From Zavarzinia sp. (lineage in GTDB: Bacteria; Pseudomonadota; Alphaproteobacteria; Zavarziniales; Zavarziniaceae): a DNA stretch of 5,638 nt. Where the stretch lies: positions 1 to 5,638 of the forward strand of contig JAQVKV010000208.1 of assembly GCA_028694545.1 (NCBI GenBank), in the 5' to 3' direction. The notes beneath the pieces are model-generated. The model saw only the letters and a list, made by a program, of their open reading frames with translations, searched no databases and had not been told where the DNA came from. Shown here one piece after another: positions 1 through 5,638 of the stretch (within the stretch, counting starts at the first letter, position 1; each line of letters opens with the position of its first letter). Both the position numbers and the translations under genes were made by a program.

Positions 1-35
1 TGCGGCGGGATTGAACTCGTACACCTCTCTCGTCA

Positions 36-104
36 TCCCGGCGCAAGCCGGGATCTTCCGTCGGAAGTGCGCACGGCCCAACAAGGCCCCGGCCTGCGCC
101 GGGA
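36..104. repeat. Inverted pair of a GC-rich palindromic repeat
   Basis: Two units face each other. The left unit, TCCCGGCGCAAGCCGGG at 36-52, matches the reverse complement of 88-104 at 16 of 17 bases. Each unit is also a small hairpin: ATCCCGGC (35-42) pairs with GCCGGGAT (47-54) around GCAA, and CCCGGC (88-93) pairs with GCCGGG (98-103) around CTGC. Dispersed intergenic repeats of this look, often with CGTCATCCCGG at the outer edge as at 31-41, are common in alphaproteobacterial genomes. It has no poly-T tract on either side, so I do not call it an intrinsic terminator, although the structure could protect a 3' end or weakly terminate the minus-strand gene that ends at 180. The rest of 1-179 shows nothing I can assign. 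Confidence 0.7.
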
Positions 105-179
105 CGGCGTCCTTGATCCCCTGATCGTCGACGTGACCCGGGCCCTCTATTTCCCGTGTCGCCGTCTCCTTAAGGGTTC

Positions 180-398
180 TCAGATCCGGCGCGAGAAATA
201 GCGCATGGACATCAGGAACGAGAAGGCGAGGAAGCCGAAACCGGCAACATAGCCATATTGATCCGGCGCCTTGGCGGCCAGGAACACGCCGAACAGGCCG
301 ATCGCCAAAAAGGCGGCGCCCATGAGCACGGGCGCGATGCGGCCCCCGTGGGCCTCGGCCTCGGCGGTGGCGATTTCCAGGTTCTGAGCCATGCTCAT
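180..398 (-). CDS. Small two-helix membrane protein, unknown function, divergent from ccoN
   Basis: This 72-residue protein is not one I recognise. The first half is soluble and acidic (several Glu and Ala, residues 7-17), followed by two hydrophobic segments at about residues 23-42 and 49-67, joined by a short KAPDQYG turn. The C-terminus is basic (RYFSRRI), so by the positive-inside rule both ends probably face the cytoplasm. There is no cleavable signal peptide, no Cys and no clear metal site; a single His lies at residue 17. I chose the ATG at 398 because GGAG (406-409 on this strand) lies 7 bases upstream; the reading frame is open further upstream but without a better start, and the next Met (392) is too far from the GGAG. 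It is transcribed away from the cco operon and shares its control region, including an FNR-type box. From this I infer a low-oxygen-induced membrane protein, perhaps an accessory to the oxidase. It could equally be an unrelated neighbour. Confidence 0.72.
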   Translation of the reverse strand: MSMAQNLEIATAEAEAHGGRIAPVLMGAAFLAIGLFGVFLAAKAPDQYGYVAGFGFLAFSFLMSMRYFSRRI

Positions 399-405
399 TC
401 GGAGT

Positions 406-409
406 CTCC
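406..409 (-). promoter_or_regulatory. Ribosome binding site of the small divergent gene
   Basis: On the minus strand GGAG sits 7 bases before the ATG at 398. It decides that start over the Met at 392 and over the longer open frame that runs up to 524. Confidence 0.65.
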
Positions 410-411
410 GG

Positions 412-438
412 GGTAGATTGACGCAGGCTGAATCTACC
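412..438. promoter_or_regulatory. Interrupted dyad, 8-bp arms, possible operator
   Basis: GGTAGATT (412-419) and AATCTACC (431-438) are perfect inverted arms separated by 11 bases. The dyad lies between the ribosome site of the small minus-strand gene and the FNR-type box. Each arm contains TAGATT, and the right-hand arm is well placed as a -10 element for the minus-strand gene. Possible roles are an operator for a dimeric regulator that covers this promoter, or a chance product of a short region. A stem with an 11-base loop in RNA is less likely, because the inferred minus-strand transcript would start inside it. I cannot assign it to a known regulator family. Confidence 0.45.
431..436 (-). 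promoter_or_regulatory. -10-like hexamer for the small divergent gene
   Basis: Read on the minus strand the hexamer is TAGATT, four of six matches to TATAAT including the conserved second A and last T. If it is -12 to -7, transcription starts near 424, giving a 26-base leader, and the centre of the FNR-type box (between 465 and 466) falls at -41.5. That is the standard class II activator position. This is an inference from spacing only. Confidence 0.4.
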
Positions 439-449
439 GGCCCCCCGGC

Positions 450-463
450 GTCACGGCCGTGAC
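450..463. promoter_or_regulatory. Perfect 14-bp palindrome overlapping the FNR-type box
   Basis: GTCACGGCCGTGAC is its own reverse complement. Its last five bases (GTGAC, 459-463) are also the left half of the FNR-type box, so a protein bound here would compete with FNR. Its half-site GTCAC/GTGAC resembles those of the CRP/FNR superfamily, but the layout is not a standard box. It may also be chance in GC-rich DNA. Confidence 0.35.
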
Positions 464-472
464 ATGGATCAA
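459..472. promoter_or_regulatory. FNR/FixK-type box in the shared ccoN/small-gene promoter
   Basis: GTGACATGGATCAA matches the anaerobox TTGAY-N4-RTCAA except for the first base (G for T). The right half ATCAA is perfect. In alphaproteobacteria, ccoNOQP (fixNOQP) is a classic target of FnrL or FixK, which induce it when oxygen falls, so both the site and the place agree with known biology. The box centre is about 74 bases before the ccoN ATG. A class II promoter would start ccoN transcription near 507, but the -10 region there (CAAGTT, 495-500) is weak, keeping only the conserved second A and final T. On the other strand the spacing to a -10-like TAGATT is exact, so the box may serve both directions. 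Confidence 0.65.
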
Positions 473-524
473 AGCGGCCGATCACATTTTCGCCCAAGTT
501 TCGACCGTTTCGCACGATCGCCAA

Positions 525-531
525 GAGGGGG
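525..531 (+). promoter_or_regulatory. Ribosome binding site of ccoN
   Basis: The purine-rich GAGGGGG lies 8 bases before the ATG at 540. It supports that start rather than the in-frame GTG at 459, which falls inside the FNR-type box and would add 27 residues that do not look like CcoN. Confidence 0.55.
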
Positions 532-539
532 CGAAGAGC

Positions 540-2039
540 ATGACACTGACTTCAACGGCCGACGGAGCACTGTCTCCGGACGGCACCATAGCTGCTGCGC
601 GCGCGCCCGACGCCGCCGTCGTCTACAAGGACGACGTCGTTCGGATGTTCATGATCGCGGCGATCTTCTGGGCCATCGTCGGCATGCTTGTCGGCGTCGT
701 GGTCGCGGCCCAGTTGACGTTTCCCGCGCTGAACCTCGGGCTGCCGTGGACAACCTTCGGCCGCCTGCGGCCGGTTCACACCTCGGGTGTGATCTTTGCC
801 TTCGGCGGGTCGATGCTGATCGGCACGTCGTTCTACATCGTCCAGCGCACCTGCCGGGCCCGCCTGTTCGGTGGCTTCGCCTCGGAATTCGTGTTCTGGG
901 GCTACCAGTTCTTCATCGTGATGGCGGCGCTGTCCTATGTCCTGGGCGGGTCCCAGTCCAAGGAATACGCCGAGCCGGAATGGTATCTGGACATCTGGCT
1001 GGCCATCGTCTGGGTGACCTATCTGGTGGTCTTCGCCGGCACGATCATCAAGCGGAAAGAGCCGCACATCTATGTGTCGCTCTGGTACTACCTCGCCTTC
1101 ATCATCACGATCGCGGTTCTCCACATCGTGAACAATCTGGCGGTTCCGGTCTCCTTCCTCGGCACGAAGAGCTATTCGCTGTTCTCGGGCGTGCAGGACG
1201 CGATGACGCAATGGTGGTACGGCCATAACGCGGTGGGCTTCTTCCTGACCGCGGGCTTCCTCGGCATGATGTACTACTTCGTGCCGAAGCAGGTGGAGCG
1301 GCCGGTCTGGTCCTACCGCCTGTCGATCATCTCGTTCTGGTCGCTGATCTTCGTCTACATCTGGGCCGGCCCCCACCACCTGCACTACACGGCGCTGCCG
1401 GACTGGGTGCAGATGCTGGGCATGACCTTCTCGATCATCCTGTGGATGCCGTCCTGGGCCTCCATGGTGAACGGGATCATGACCGTCTCGGGCCGCTGGG
1501 ACAAACTGCGCACTGATCCGATCCTGCGTTTCCTGATCGTCGCCGTCGCCTTCTACGGCATGTCGACCTTCGAGGGGCCGCTGATGTCGATCCGCGCCGT
1601 CAACGGCCTGTCGCACTATACCGACTGGACCGTCGGCCACGTGCATTCGGGGGCGCTGGGCTGGAATGCCTTCATCTCCTTCGGCGCGCTCTACTTCCTG
1701 ATCCCGCGCCTGTGGGGCCGGAAGAAGATCTATTCCGAGAACCTGATCCGCCTGCACTTCTGGCTCGGGACCATCGGCATCGTCCTCTACATCACCTCGA
1801 TGTGGGCTTCGGGCATCATGCAGGGCCTGATGTGGCGGGCCTACGACAGCCTCGGCTTCCTGCAGTACAGCTTCGTCGAGACGGTCGCGGCCATGCATCC
1901 CTATTACGCGATCCGTACGCTGGGCGGCCTGTTCTTCGTGAGCGGCGTCGTGATCATGGCGTGGAACCTGTGGATGACGGTGAAGGCCGGCGAGCCGGTC
2001 GAAGCCAAGTCCGTTCCCGCACCCCAGCCGGCCGAGTAA
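540..2039 (+). CDS. ccoN: cbb3-type cytochrome c oxidase subunit I (CcoN/FixN)
   Basis: This is the catalytic heme-copper subunit that reduces O2 to water and pumps protons in the cytoplasmic membrane. It has 499 residues, normal for the family, with a soluble N-terminal tail of about 34 residues followed by roughly twelve membrane helices. All six metal-ligand histidines are visible: His80 (RPVH) and His369 (HVHS) for low-spin heme b, His367 for high-spin heme b3, and His229 (WYGHN), His279 and His280 (GPHH) for CuB. Tyr273, six residues before His279, is at the position of the cbb3-specific Tyr that is cross-linked to the CuB histidine (His229 here). Glu345 (TFEGP) is the conserved Glu near heme b3. 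I chose the ATG at 540 from the ribosome site; the longer GTG start overlaps the promoter. It is the first gene of the operon, and ccoO follows after 13 bases. It is probably induced at low oxygen through the box at 459-472. I see no defect. Confidence 0.98.
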   Translation: MTLTSTADGALSPDGTIAAARAPDAAVVYKDDVVRMFMIAAIFWAIVGMLVGVVVAAQLTFPALNLGLPWTTFGRLRPVHTSGVIFAFGGSMLIGTSFYIVQRTCRARLFGGFASEFVFWGYQFFIVMAALSYVLGGSQSKEYAEPEWYLDIWLAIVWVTYLVVFAGTIIKRKEPHIYVSLWYYLAFIITIAVLHIVNNLAVPVSFLGTKSYSLFSGVQDAMTQWWYGHNAVGFFLTAGFLGMMYYFVPKQVERPVWSYRLSIISFWSLIFVYIWAGPHHLHYTALPDWVQMLGMTFSIILWMPSWASMVNGIMTVSGRWDKLRTDPILRFLIVAVAFYGMSTFEGPLMSIRAVNGLSHYTDWTVGHVHSGALGWNAFISFGALYFLIPRLWGRKKIYSENLIRLHFWLGTIGIVLYITSMWASGIMQGLMWRAYDSLGFLQYSFVETVAAMHPYYAIRTLGGLFFVSGVVIMAWNLWMTVKAGEPVEAKSVPAPQPAE

Positions 2040-2052
2040 GGGAGGACAGATC

Positions 2053-2790
2053 ATGGCGAACGTCTATTCCGTTCACGACATCCTCCAGAAGCACTCGATC
2101 AAGCTGATGGCCGGTATTCTCTGCGCCGTCTCGGTGGGTGGTCTCGTCGAGATCGCGCCGCTGTTCCTGATCGAGAACACGATCGAGAAGGTGGAGGGCA
2201 TGCGCCCCTACACCCCGCTCGAACTGGCGGGTCGCAACATCTACATCCGCGAGGGCTGCTATCTCTGCCACAGCCAGCAGGTCCGACCGTTCCGCGACGA
2301 GGTGGAACGCTATGGGCCCTACAGCCTCGCGGCCGAGTCGATGTACGACCATCCGTTCCAGTGGGGCTCGAAGCGCACGGGTCCGGACCTTGCCCGCGTC
2401 GGCGGCAAATATTCCGACGAATGGCAGGTCCGCCACCTGATCCACCCGCAGGACGTGGTGCCCGAATCCGTGATGCCGTCCTACGCCTTCCTGGCGACGA
2501 CGCCCATCTCGGGCGCGGAGATCGCGGATCACCTGCGGGCGCTCCGCGTCACGGGCGTGCCCTATACGGACGAGCAGGTCGCCGCCGCCGCGGCCGATTT
2601 CGCCGCGCAGGGCTCGCCCGAGGGCGCGGACGCGGACTTCGAGGCGCGCTGGCCAAAGGCCGCTTCGCGCGATTTCGACGGCAATCCCGAGAAGCTGACC
2701 GAGATGGATGCCCTGGTGGCCTATCTCCAGATGCTCGGCACCCTCGTCGATTTCCCGAAGATCGTGCCCGACGCCGACTTCAACCGCTGA
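2053..2790 (+). CDS. ccoO: cbb3-type oxidase mono-heme subunit II (CcoO/FixO)
   Basis: CcoO is the membrane-anchored mono-heme cytochrome c that hands electrons to the heme b/b3-CuB centre of CcoN. The protein has 245 residues, like other alphaproteobacterial CcoO/FixO. One uncleaved membrane anchor spans about residues 18-40, and the rest is periplasmic. The heme c site is C69-YL-C72-H73 in the family-typical stretch [13 protein letters not shown], and Met141 (VMPSY) is the expected axial ligand. The conserved [11 protein letters not shown] (110-120) and HLIHPQ (128-133) lie between them. An Ala/Glu-rich stretch at about 172-200 is low in complexity and is probably a surface insertion before the last helix of the cytochrome fold. 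The start is set by GGAGG at 2041-2045, 7 bases upstream. ccoQ begins 16 bases after the stop. Confidence 0.98.
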   Translation: MANVYSVHDILQKHSIKLMAGILCAVSVGGLVEIAPLFLIENTIEKVEGMRPYTPLELAGRNIYIREGCYLCHSQQVRPFRDEVERYGPYSLAAESMYDHPFQWGSKRTGPDLARVGGKYSDEWQVRHLIHPQDVVPESVMPSYAFLATTPISGAEIADHLRALRVTGVPYTDEQVAAAAADFAAQGSPEGADADFEARWPKAASRDFDGNPEKLTEMDALVAYLQMLGTLVDFPKIVPDADFNR

Positions 2791-2806
2791 CGCCGGGAGG
2801 TTCGAG

Positions 2807-2980
2807 ATGAATTTCTACGACGCATTGGTCTGGAGCCGGATCCTCGGCCTCGCCATCTTCTTCGGCCTCTTTGCGGCCTTTGTCCTCTGGTCCTACCGGC
2901 CCGGCGGCCGTCGCTACTACGACGATGCCGCCCAGGTGCCCTTCCGGGACGGGACGAACGACATCGGCGCGGAGAAATGA
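2807..2980 (+). CDS. ccoQ: cbb3-type oxidase small subunit IV (CcoQ/FixQ)
   Basis: CcoQ is the small single-helix subunit, known in several bacteria to stabilise the complex or the association of CcoP with CcoNO. This one has 57 residues. A short N-terminus (MNFYDALVWSR) leads into one membrane helix at about 12-30 (ILGLAIFFGLFAAFVLWSY), followed by a basic, hydrophilic cytoplasmic tail with RPGGRRYYDDAA, typical of the family (small tails ending in FxD or similar motifs). GGGAGG (2795-2800) sits 6 bases before the ATG and fixes the start. The frame is open further upstream inside ccoO, but that is a shadow. The gene lies at the canonical place between ccoO and ccoP, with only one base between its stop and the ccoP start. 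The sequence is poorly conserved in general, so position carries much of the call. Confidence 0.95.
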   Translation: MNFYDALVWSRILGLAIFFGLFAAFVLWSYRPGGRRYYDDAAQVPFRDGTNDIGAEK

Positions 2981-2981
2981 C

Positions 2982-3866
2982 ATGAGCAGCGAAAAGCGCA
3001 AATACGAAGTCGATCCCGTCACGGGCTCCGCCATCCACCCCTATAGCTGGGACGGCATCGGCGAACTGGAAACGCCGCCGCCGCGCTGGTGGGTGCTGAC
3101 CTATCTGGTCTGCTTCCTCTTCGCGGTGGGCTGGTGGGTCGCCTATCCGGCCTGGCCCTATATCGCGGGCTACACCAAGGGCGTGCTCGGTTTCTCGACC
3201 CGCGCGGACGTGGCCGAGCAGATCGCCGCGGCCAAGGCGGCGCAGGCGCCCTACAACAACAAGCTGGCCCAGCTCGACTATGCCGCGATTGCGGCGGATC
3301 CCGAGCTGTCCACCTTCGCCATGGCGGGCGGCAAGGCCCTCTTCGGCGAGAACTGCGCGCAGTGCCACGGTTCGGGCGCCAACGGCAACGTCGGCTATCC
3401 GAACCTGCTGGACGACGACTGGCTGTGGGGCGGCGACTACACCACCCTGGAACAGACGGTCATGCACGGCGTGCGTTCGACCAACGACGAGGCAACCCGC
3501 CAGTCCCAGATGCCGGCCTTCGGCAAGGACGGCATCCTGACCCGCGAACAGGTCGACGATGTCGTCGCCTATGTCCTCTCGCTTTCCGGCACGGCGCCCG
3601 CCGATCCGGCGGCGGCGGAACGGGGCGCCCAGGTCTTCGCCGACAATTGCGTGGCCTGCCACGGCGATGCCGGTGTCGGCTTGCGCGAAATGGGCGGTCC
3701 GAAGCTGAACGATGCCATCTGGCTCTACGGCGGTGATCCGAAGGCGGTCGCGGCGCAGGTCTTCAACCCGCGTCACGGCGTGATGCCCGCCTGGGCCGGC
3801 CGTCTCGACCCGCTGGCGATCAAGAAGCTCGTCTTCTACGTCCACAGCCTCGGCGGTGGTGAGTAA
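2982..3866 (+). CDS. ccoP: cbb3-type oxidase di-heme subunit III (CcoP/FixP)
   Basis: CcoP is the membrane-bound di-heme cytochrome c that accepts electrons from soluble or membrane cytochromes c and passes them to CcoO. It has 294 residues. The cytoplasmic N-terminal region carries the FixP_N-type signature (YEVDPVTG, then YSWDGIGELETPPPRWW at 21-37). One membrane helix follows at about 36-57, so this is the single-anchor form rather than the two-helix form of some gammaproteobacteria. Two periplasmic cytochrome domains follow: C125-AQ-C128-H129 with Met177 (QMPAF), and C223-VA-C226-H227 with Met268 (VMPAW). The motif HGVRSTNDEATR (162-173) is also characteristic. Start: GGAG (2971-2974) lies inside the end of ccoQ, 7 bases upstream, so translation is probably coupled to ccoQ. 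ccoG begins 15 bases after the stop. Confidence 0.98.
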   Translation: MSSEKRKYEVDPVTGSAIHPYSWDGIGELETPPPRWWVLTYLVCFLFAVGWWVAYPAWPYIAGYTKGVLGFSTRADVAEQIAAAKAAQAPYNNKLAQLDYAAIAADPELSTFAMAGGKALFGENCAQCHGSGANGNVGYPNLLDDDWLWGGDYTTLEQTVMHGVRSTNDEATRQSQMPAFGKDGILTREQVDDVVAYVLSLSGTAPADPAAAERGAQVFADNCVACHGDAGVGLREMGGPKLNDAIWLYGGDPKAVAAQVFNPRHGVMPAWAGRLDPLAIKKLVFYVHSLGGGE

Positions 3867-3881
3867 AACCGAGGCCCCGAC

Positions 3882-5333
3882 ATGAGCATGACCATGAACA
3901 ACCGCACACCGACGACGATCGACGAGGCCGACATCCCCGTCTGGTCGCACAAGCCCAAGACCTTCCCCAAGAAGGTCAAGGGCCCGATTCGTAACCTGAA
4001 GTGGGCGGTCATGGCCGTGCTCCTGGCGATTTACTGGGGGGTGCCGTGGTTTCGTTTCGACCGCGGCCCCTTCGCTCCCGACCAGGCGATCCTGATCGAC
4101 CTGCCGGGCCGCAAGGCCTATTTCCTGTGGTTCGAGATCTGGCCGCAGGAAGTCTATATCGTCACCGGCCTGCTGATCGTGGCCGCCATCGGCCTGTTCT
4201 TCGTCACCGCCATGCTGGGCCGCGTGTGGTGCGGCTATGCCTGCCCGCAGACGGTCTGGACCGATCTCTTCATGCTGGTCGAACGCTGGATCGAGGGGGA
4301 CCGCGCCCAGCGCATGAAGCTCGACCGCGCGCCCTTCTCGATGAAGAAGCTCGGCAAGCGCACGGCGAAATTCGCCGCTTGGGCCTTCATCGGCATGATG
4401 ACCGGCGGTGCCTGGATTCTCTATTTCAATGACGCGCCGACCGTGGTGCCGGAACTCTTCACCGGCGAAGCGGGCACGGCCGTCTATGCCACGGTTGCCT
4501 TCCTGACCTTCTCCACCTTCCTGATGGCGGGCATCGCGCGCGAGAATGTCTGCACCTTCATGTGCCCCTACGCCCGCTTCCAGTCGGCCATGTTCGACCA
4601 GGACACGATGGTGGTTTCCTATCATCCGGCGCGGGGCGAGAAGCGTGGCAAGCACAAGGCGGGCGAAAGCTGGGACGGCCGGGGGCATTGCATTGACTGC
4701 CGTCAGTGCGTCGACGTCTGCCCCACCGGCATCGACATCCGCGACGGCCTGCAGATGAGCTGCATTTCCTGCGGTCTCTGCGTCGATGCCTGCAATTCGA
4801 TCATGGACAAGGTGGGCCTGCCCCACGGCCTGATCTCCTACGACACGGAACGCAATATCGAGCTGAAGGCCTGCGGCCAGAAGCCGAAGTGGAACCTGCT
4901 GCGCCTGCGCACCATCGGCTATGGCGTCGTCTTCGCGCTGGCCGGGCTCGGCGTGCTCTATGCGCTGATGGCGCGGCAGCCGATGGATGCGTCGGTCCTG
5001 GCCGATCGCAACCCGCTGTTCGTGCGCCTGTCCAATGGCGACCTGCGCAATGGCTATACCCTGAAGCTGCTGAACAAGACACCCGAGCTGCACGCCGTGG
5101 AAATCGCCGCGGTTGGCCTGACCGGGGCCGAGGTGACCGTGCTCGGCCACGAGACCGAGGCGGTGCCGACGGTCGAGCTGGCGCCCGACGCGGTCGCCGC
5201 CATCCGGGTCTTCGTTCGCCTGCCGGAAGCCGACTGGAAGGGTTCGCCCCTCGACTTCGACTTCGTGGTGACCGACCATGGCCGTAACCTGACGGTTTCC
5301 GTCCCGACCCGTTTCGAGGGCCCCGCGAAATGA
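3882..5333 (+). CDS. ccoG: cbb3 oxidase assembly iron-sulfur protein (CcoG/FixG/RdxA)
   Basis: CcoG is a polytopic membrane protein with two ferredoxin-like [4Fe-4S] clusters. It has been described as a cupric reductase that supplies Cu(I) for the CuB centre of CcoN. The 483-residue protein has an N-terminal cytoplasmic stretch, membrane helices at about 40-56, 89-110, 163-182, 198-217 and 343-362, and a periplasmic C-terminal beta-rich domain (about 375-480, FixG_C type). Cluster ligands are C270, C273, C276, C280 (CIDCRQCVDVCP) and C294, C297, C300, C304 (CISCGLCVDAC). Extra conserved cysteines are C117 and C121 (WCGYACPQ) and C224 and C228 (NVCTFMCPY), as in other CcoG proteins. GAGG (3871-3874) is 7 bases before the first ATG; two more in-frame ATG codons at 3888 and 3894 are less well spaced. 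It overlaps ccoH by 4 bases (ATGA), implying translational coupling. Confidence 0.97.
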   Translation: MSMTMNNRTPTTIDEADIPVWSHKPKTFPKKVKGPIRNLKWAVMAVLLAIYWGVPWFRFDRGPFAPDQAILIDLPGRKAYFLWFEIWPQEVYIVTGLLIVAAIGLFFVTAMLGRVWCGYACPQTVWTDLFMLVERWIEGDRAQRMKLDRAPFSMKKLGKRTAKFAAWAFIGMMTGGAWILYFNDAPTVVPELFTGEAGTAVYATVAFLTFSTFLMAGIARENVCTFMCPYARFQSAMFDQDTMVVSYHPARGEKRGKHKAGESWDGRGHCIDCRQCVDVCPTGIDIRDGLQMSCISCGLCVDACNSIMDKVGLPHGLISYDTERNIELKACGQKPKWNLLRLRTIGYGVVFALAGLGVLYALMARQPMDASVLADRNPLFVRLSNGDLRNGYTLKLLNKTPELHAVEIAAVGLTGAEVTVLGHETEAVPTVELAPDAVAAIRVFVRLPEADWKGSPLDFDFVVTDHGRNLTVSVPTRFEGPAK

Positions 5334-5638
5334 CCATGACCGCCGACAATCGTAATGGCCGGGGCATCACCGGCGTCAAGGTGGCAGCGATCCTCGCCGG
5401 CTTCTTCCTGACCGTGACCGCCGTCGACGTGATCATGATCACCTCGGCGCTGGACAGCCAGCCCGGCCTCGTCACCGACCATGCCTACGAGCGGGGCCTC
5501 GCCCATAACGACGTGCTGGCGCAGAAGGCGCGGCAGGACGCGCTCGGCTGGCGCCTGAGGGTCGAGCGCCAGGGCAGCGAGCTGACCCTGTCCCTGCGCG
5601 ACCGGGATGGTGCCGGCGTTGCCGCCGAGCGAGTGGAG
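5330..5638 (+). CDS. ccoH: cbb3 oxidase assembly protein CcoH/FixH, 3' end cut by window
   Basis: Only the first 103 residues are present, with no stop; the family is usually about 150-170 residues long. CcoH is a membrane protein needed for cbb3 maturation that associates with the oxidase and with the copper ATPase CcoI. A short polar N-terminus is followed by one membrane helix at about residues 15-38, then a periplasmic domain. The stretch DHAYERGLAHNDVLAQ (50-65) with GWRL (73-76) is the recognisable FixH signature (Y-x-x-G-L-x-x-N-D). The start ATG at 5330 overlaps the ccoG stop as ATGA, with GAGGG (5316-5320) 9 bases upstream; a second ATG at 5336 is possible but farther from it. The position directly after ccoG is canonical, and ccoI would be expected next. 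Confidence 0.95.
   Translation, partial: MTMTADNRNGRGITGVKVAAILAGFFLTVTAVDVIMITSALDSQPGLVTDHAYERGLAHNDVLAQKARQDALGWRLRVERQGSELTLSLRDRDGAGVAAERVE

Noticed and set aside
1..30. GGGATTGAACTC at the left edge resembles the T-arm of a minus-strand tRNA
   Set aside because: The usual C in GGATTCGAA is missing, no CCA end or paired acceptor is visible, and the following sequence is the repeat.
168..175. CCTTAAGG palindrome just after the stop of the small gene
   Set aside because: It is only 8 bases with no loop or T-run; it is not a terminator, and the AAGGAG on the minus strand precedes no start codon.
488..512. TTTCG three times (488-492, 499-503, 508-512) in the ccoN leader
   Set aside because: Spacing is uneven (11 and 9) and the motif is too short to distinguish from chance.
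399..524. Longer N-terminus for the minus-strand small gene, up to 524
   Set aside because: It would run through the shared promoter; GGAG at 406-409 clearly serves the ATG at 398.
459..539. In-frame GTG extension of ccoN by 27 residues
   Set aside because: It overlaps the FNR-type box, has no ribosome site, and the added residues are not CcoN-like; the ATG at 540 has one.
552..2054. Long minus-strand open frame opposite ccoN
   Set aside because: Same shadow effect; Arg/His/Asp-rich translation without recognisable features.
2721..5279. Very long minus-strand open frame (852 codons) opposite ccoQ, ccoP and ccoG
   Set aside because: It is an antisense shadow of GC-rich coding DNA: His/Gly/Arg-rich with no domain, and the plus strand carries unmistakable genes.

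Overview
The window is a high-GC stretch of a proteobacterial chromosome. The gene order and the wording of the proteins (single-TM CcoP, long CcoO, the FixG/FixH type that follows) point to an alphaproteobacterium; I would not go below class from this sequence alone. Almost all of it is one operon, ccoN-ccoO-ccoQ-ccoP-ccoG-ccoH (the fixNOQP-fixGH arrangement), which encodes the high-affinity cbb3-type cytochrome c oxidase and the start of its assembly gene set. The window ends inside ccoH. The usual next genes, ccoI and ccoS, would lie beyond the right edge.

Layout: positions 1-179 hold no gene I can support, only a pair of inverted copies of a GC-rich palindromic repeat. Positions 180-398 (minus strand) encode a 72-residue protein with two predicted membrane segments that I do not recognise. 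Positions 399-539 are the divergent promoter region, with an FNR/FixK-type box, an overlapping 14-bp palindrome and a separate 8-11-8 dyad. From 540 to the end six plus-strand genes are packed with gaps of 13, 16, 1 and 15 bases and finally a 4-base overlap, with no terminator between them.

Function: CcoN (heme b, heme b3-CuB) reduces O2. CcoO (one heme c) and CcoP (two hemes c) pass electrons to it, and CcoQ is the small single-helix subunit. CcoG is a membrane iron-sulfur protein linked to reduction of Cu(II) for CuB insertion, and CcoH is a membrane assembly partner. The FNR-type box fits low-oxygen induction.

I found no new multi-gene system. The cco genes are intact and carry all expected ligands. 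The part worth a second look is the divergent side: the small membrane gene has a -10-like hexamer placed exactly where an FNR dimer at the shared box would be at -41.5, which suggests it is co-regulated with the oxidase and may be an unrecognised accessory protein.
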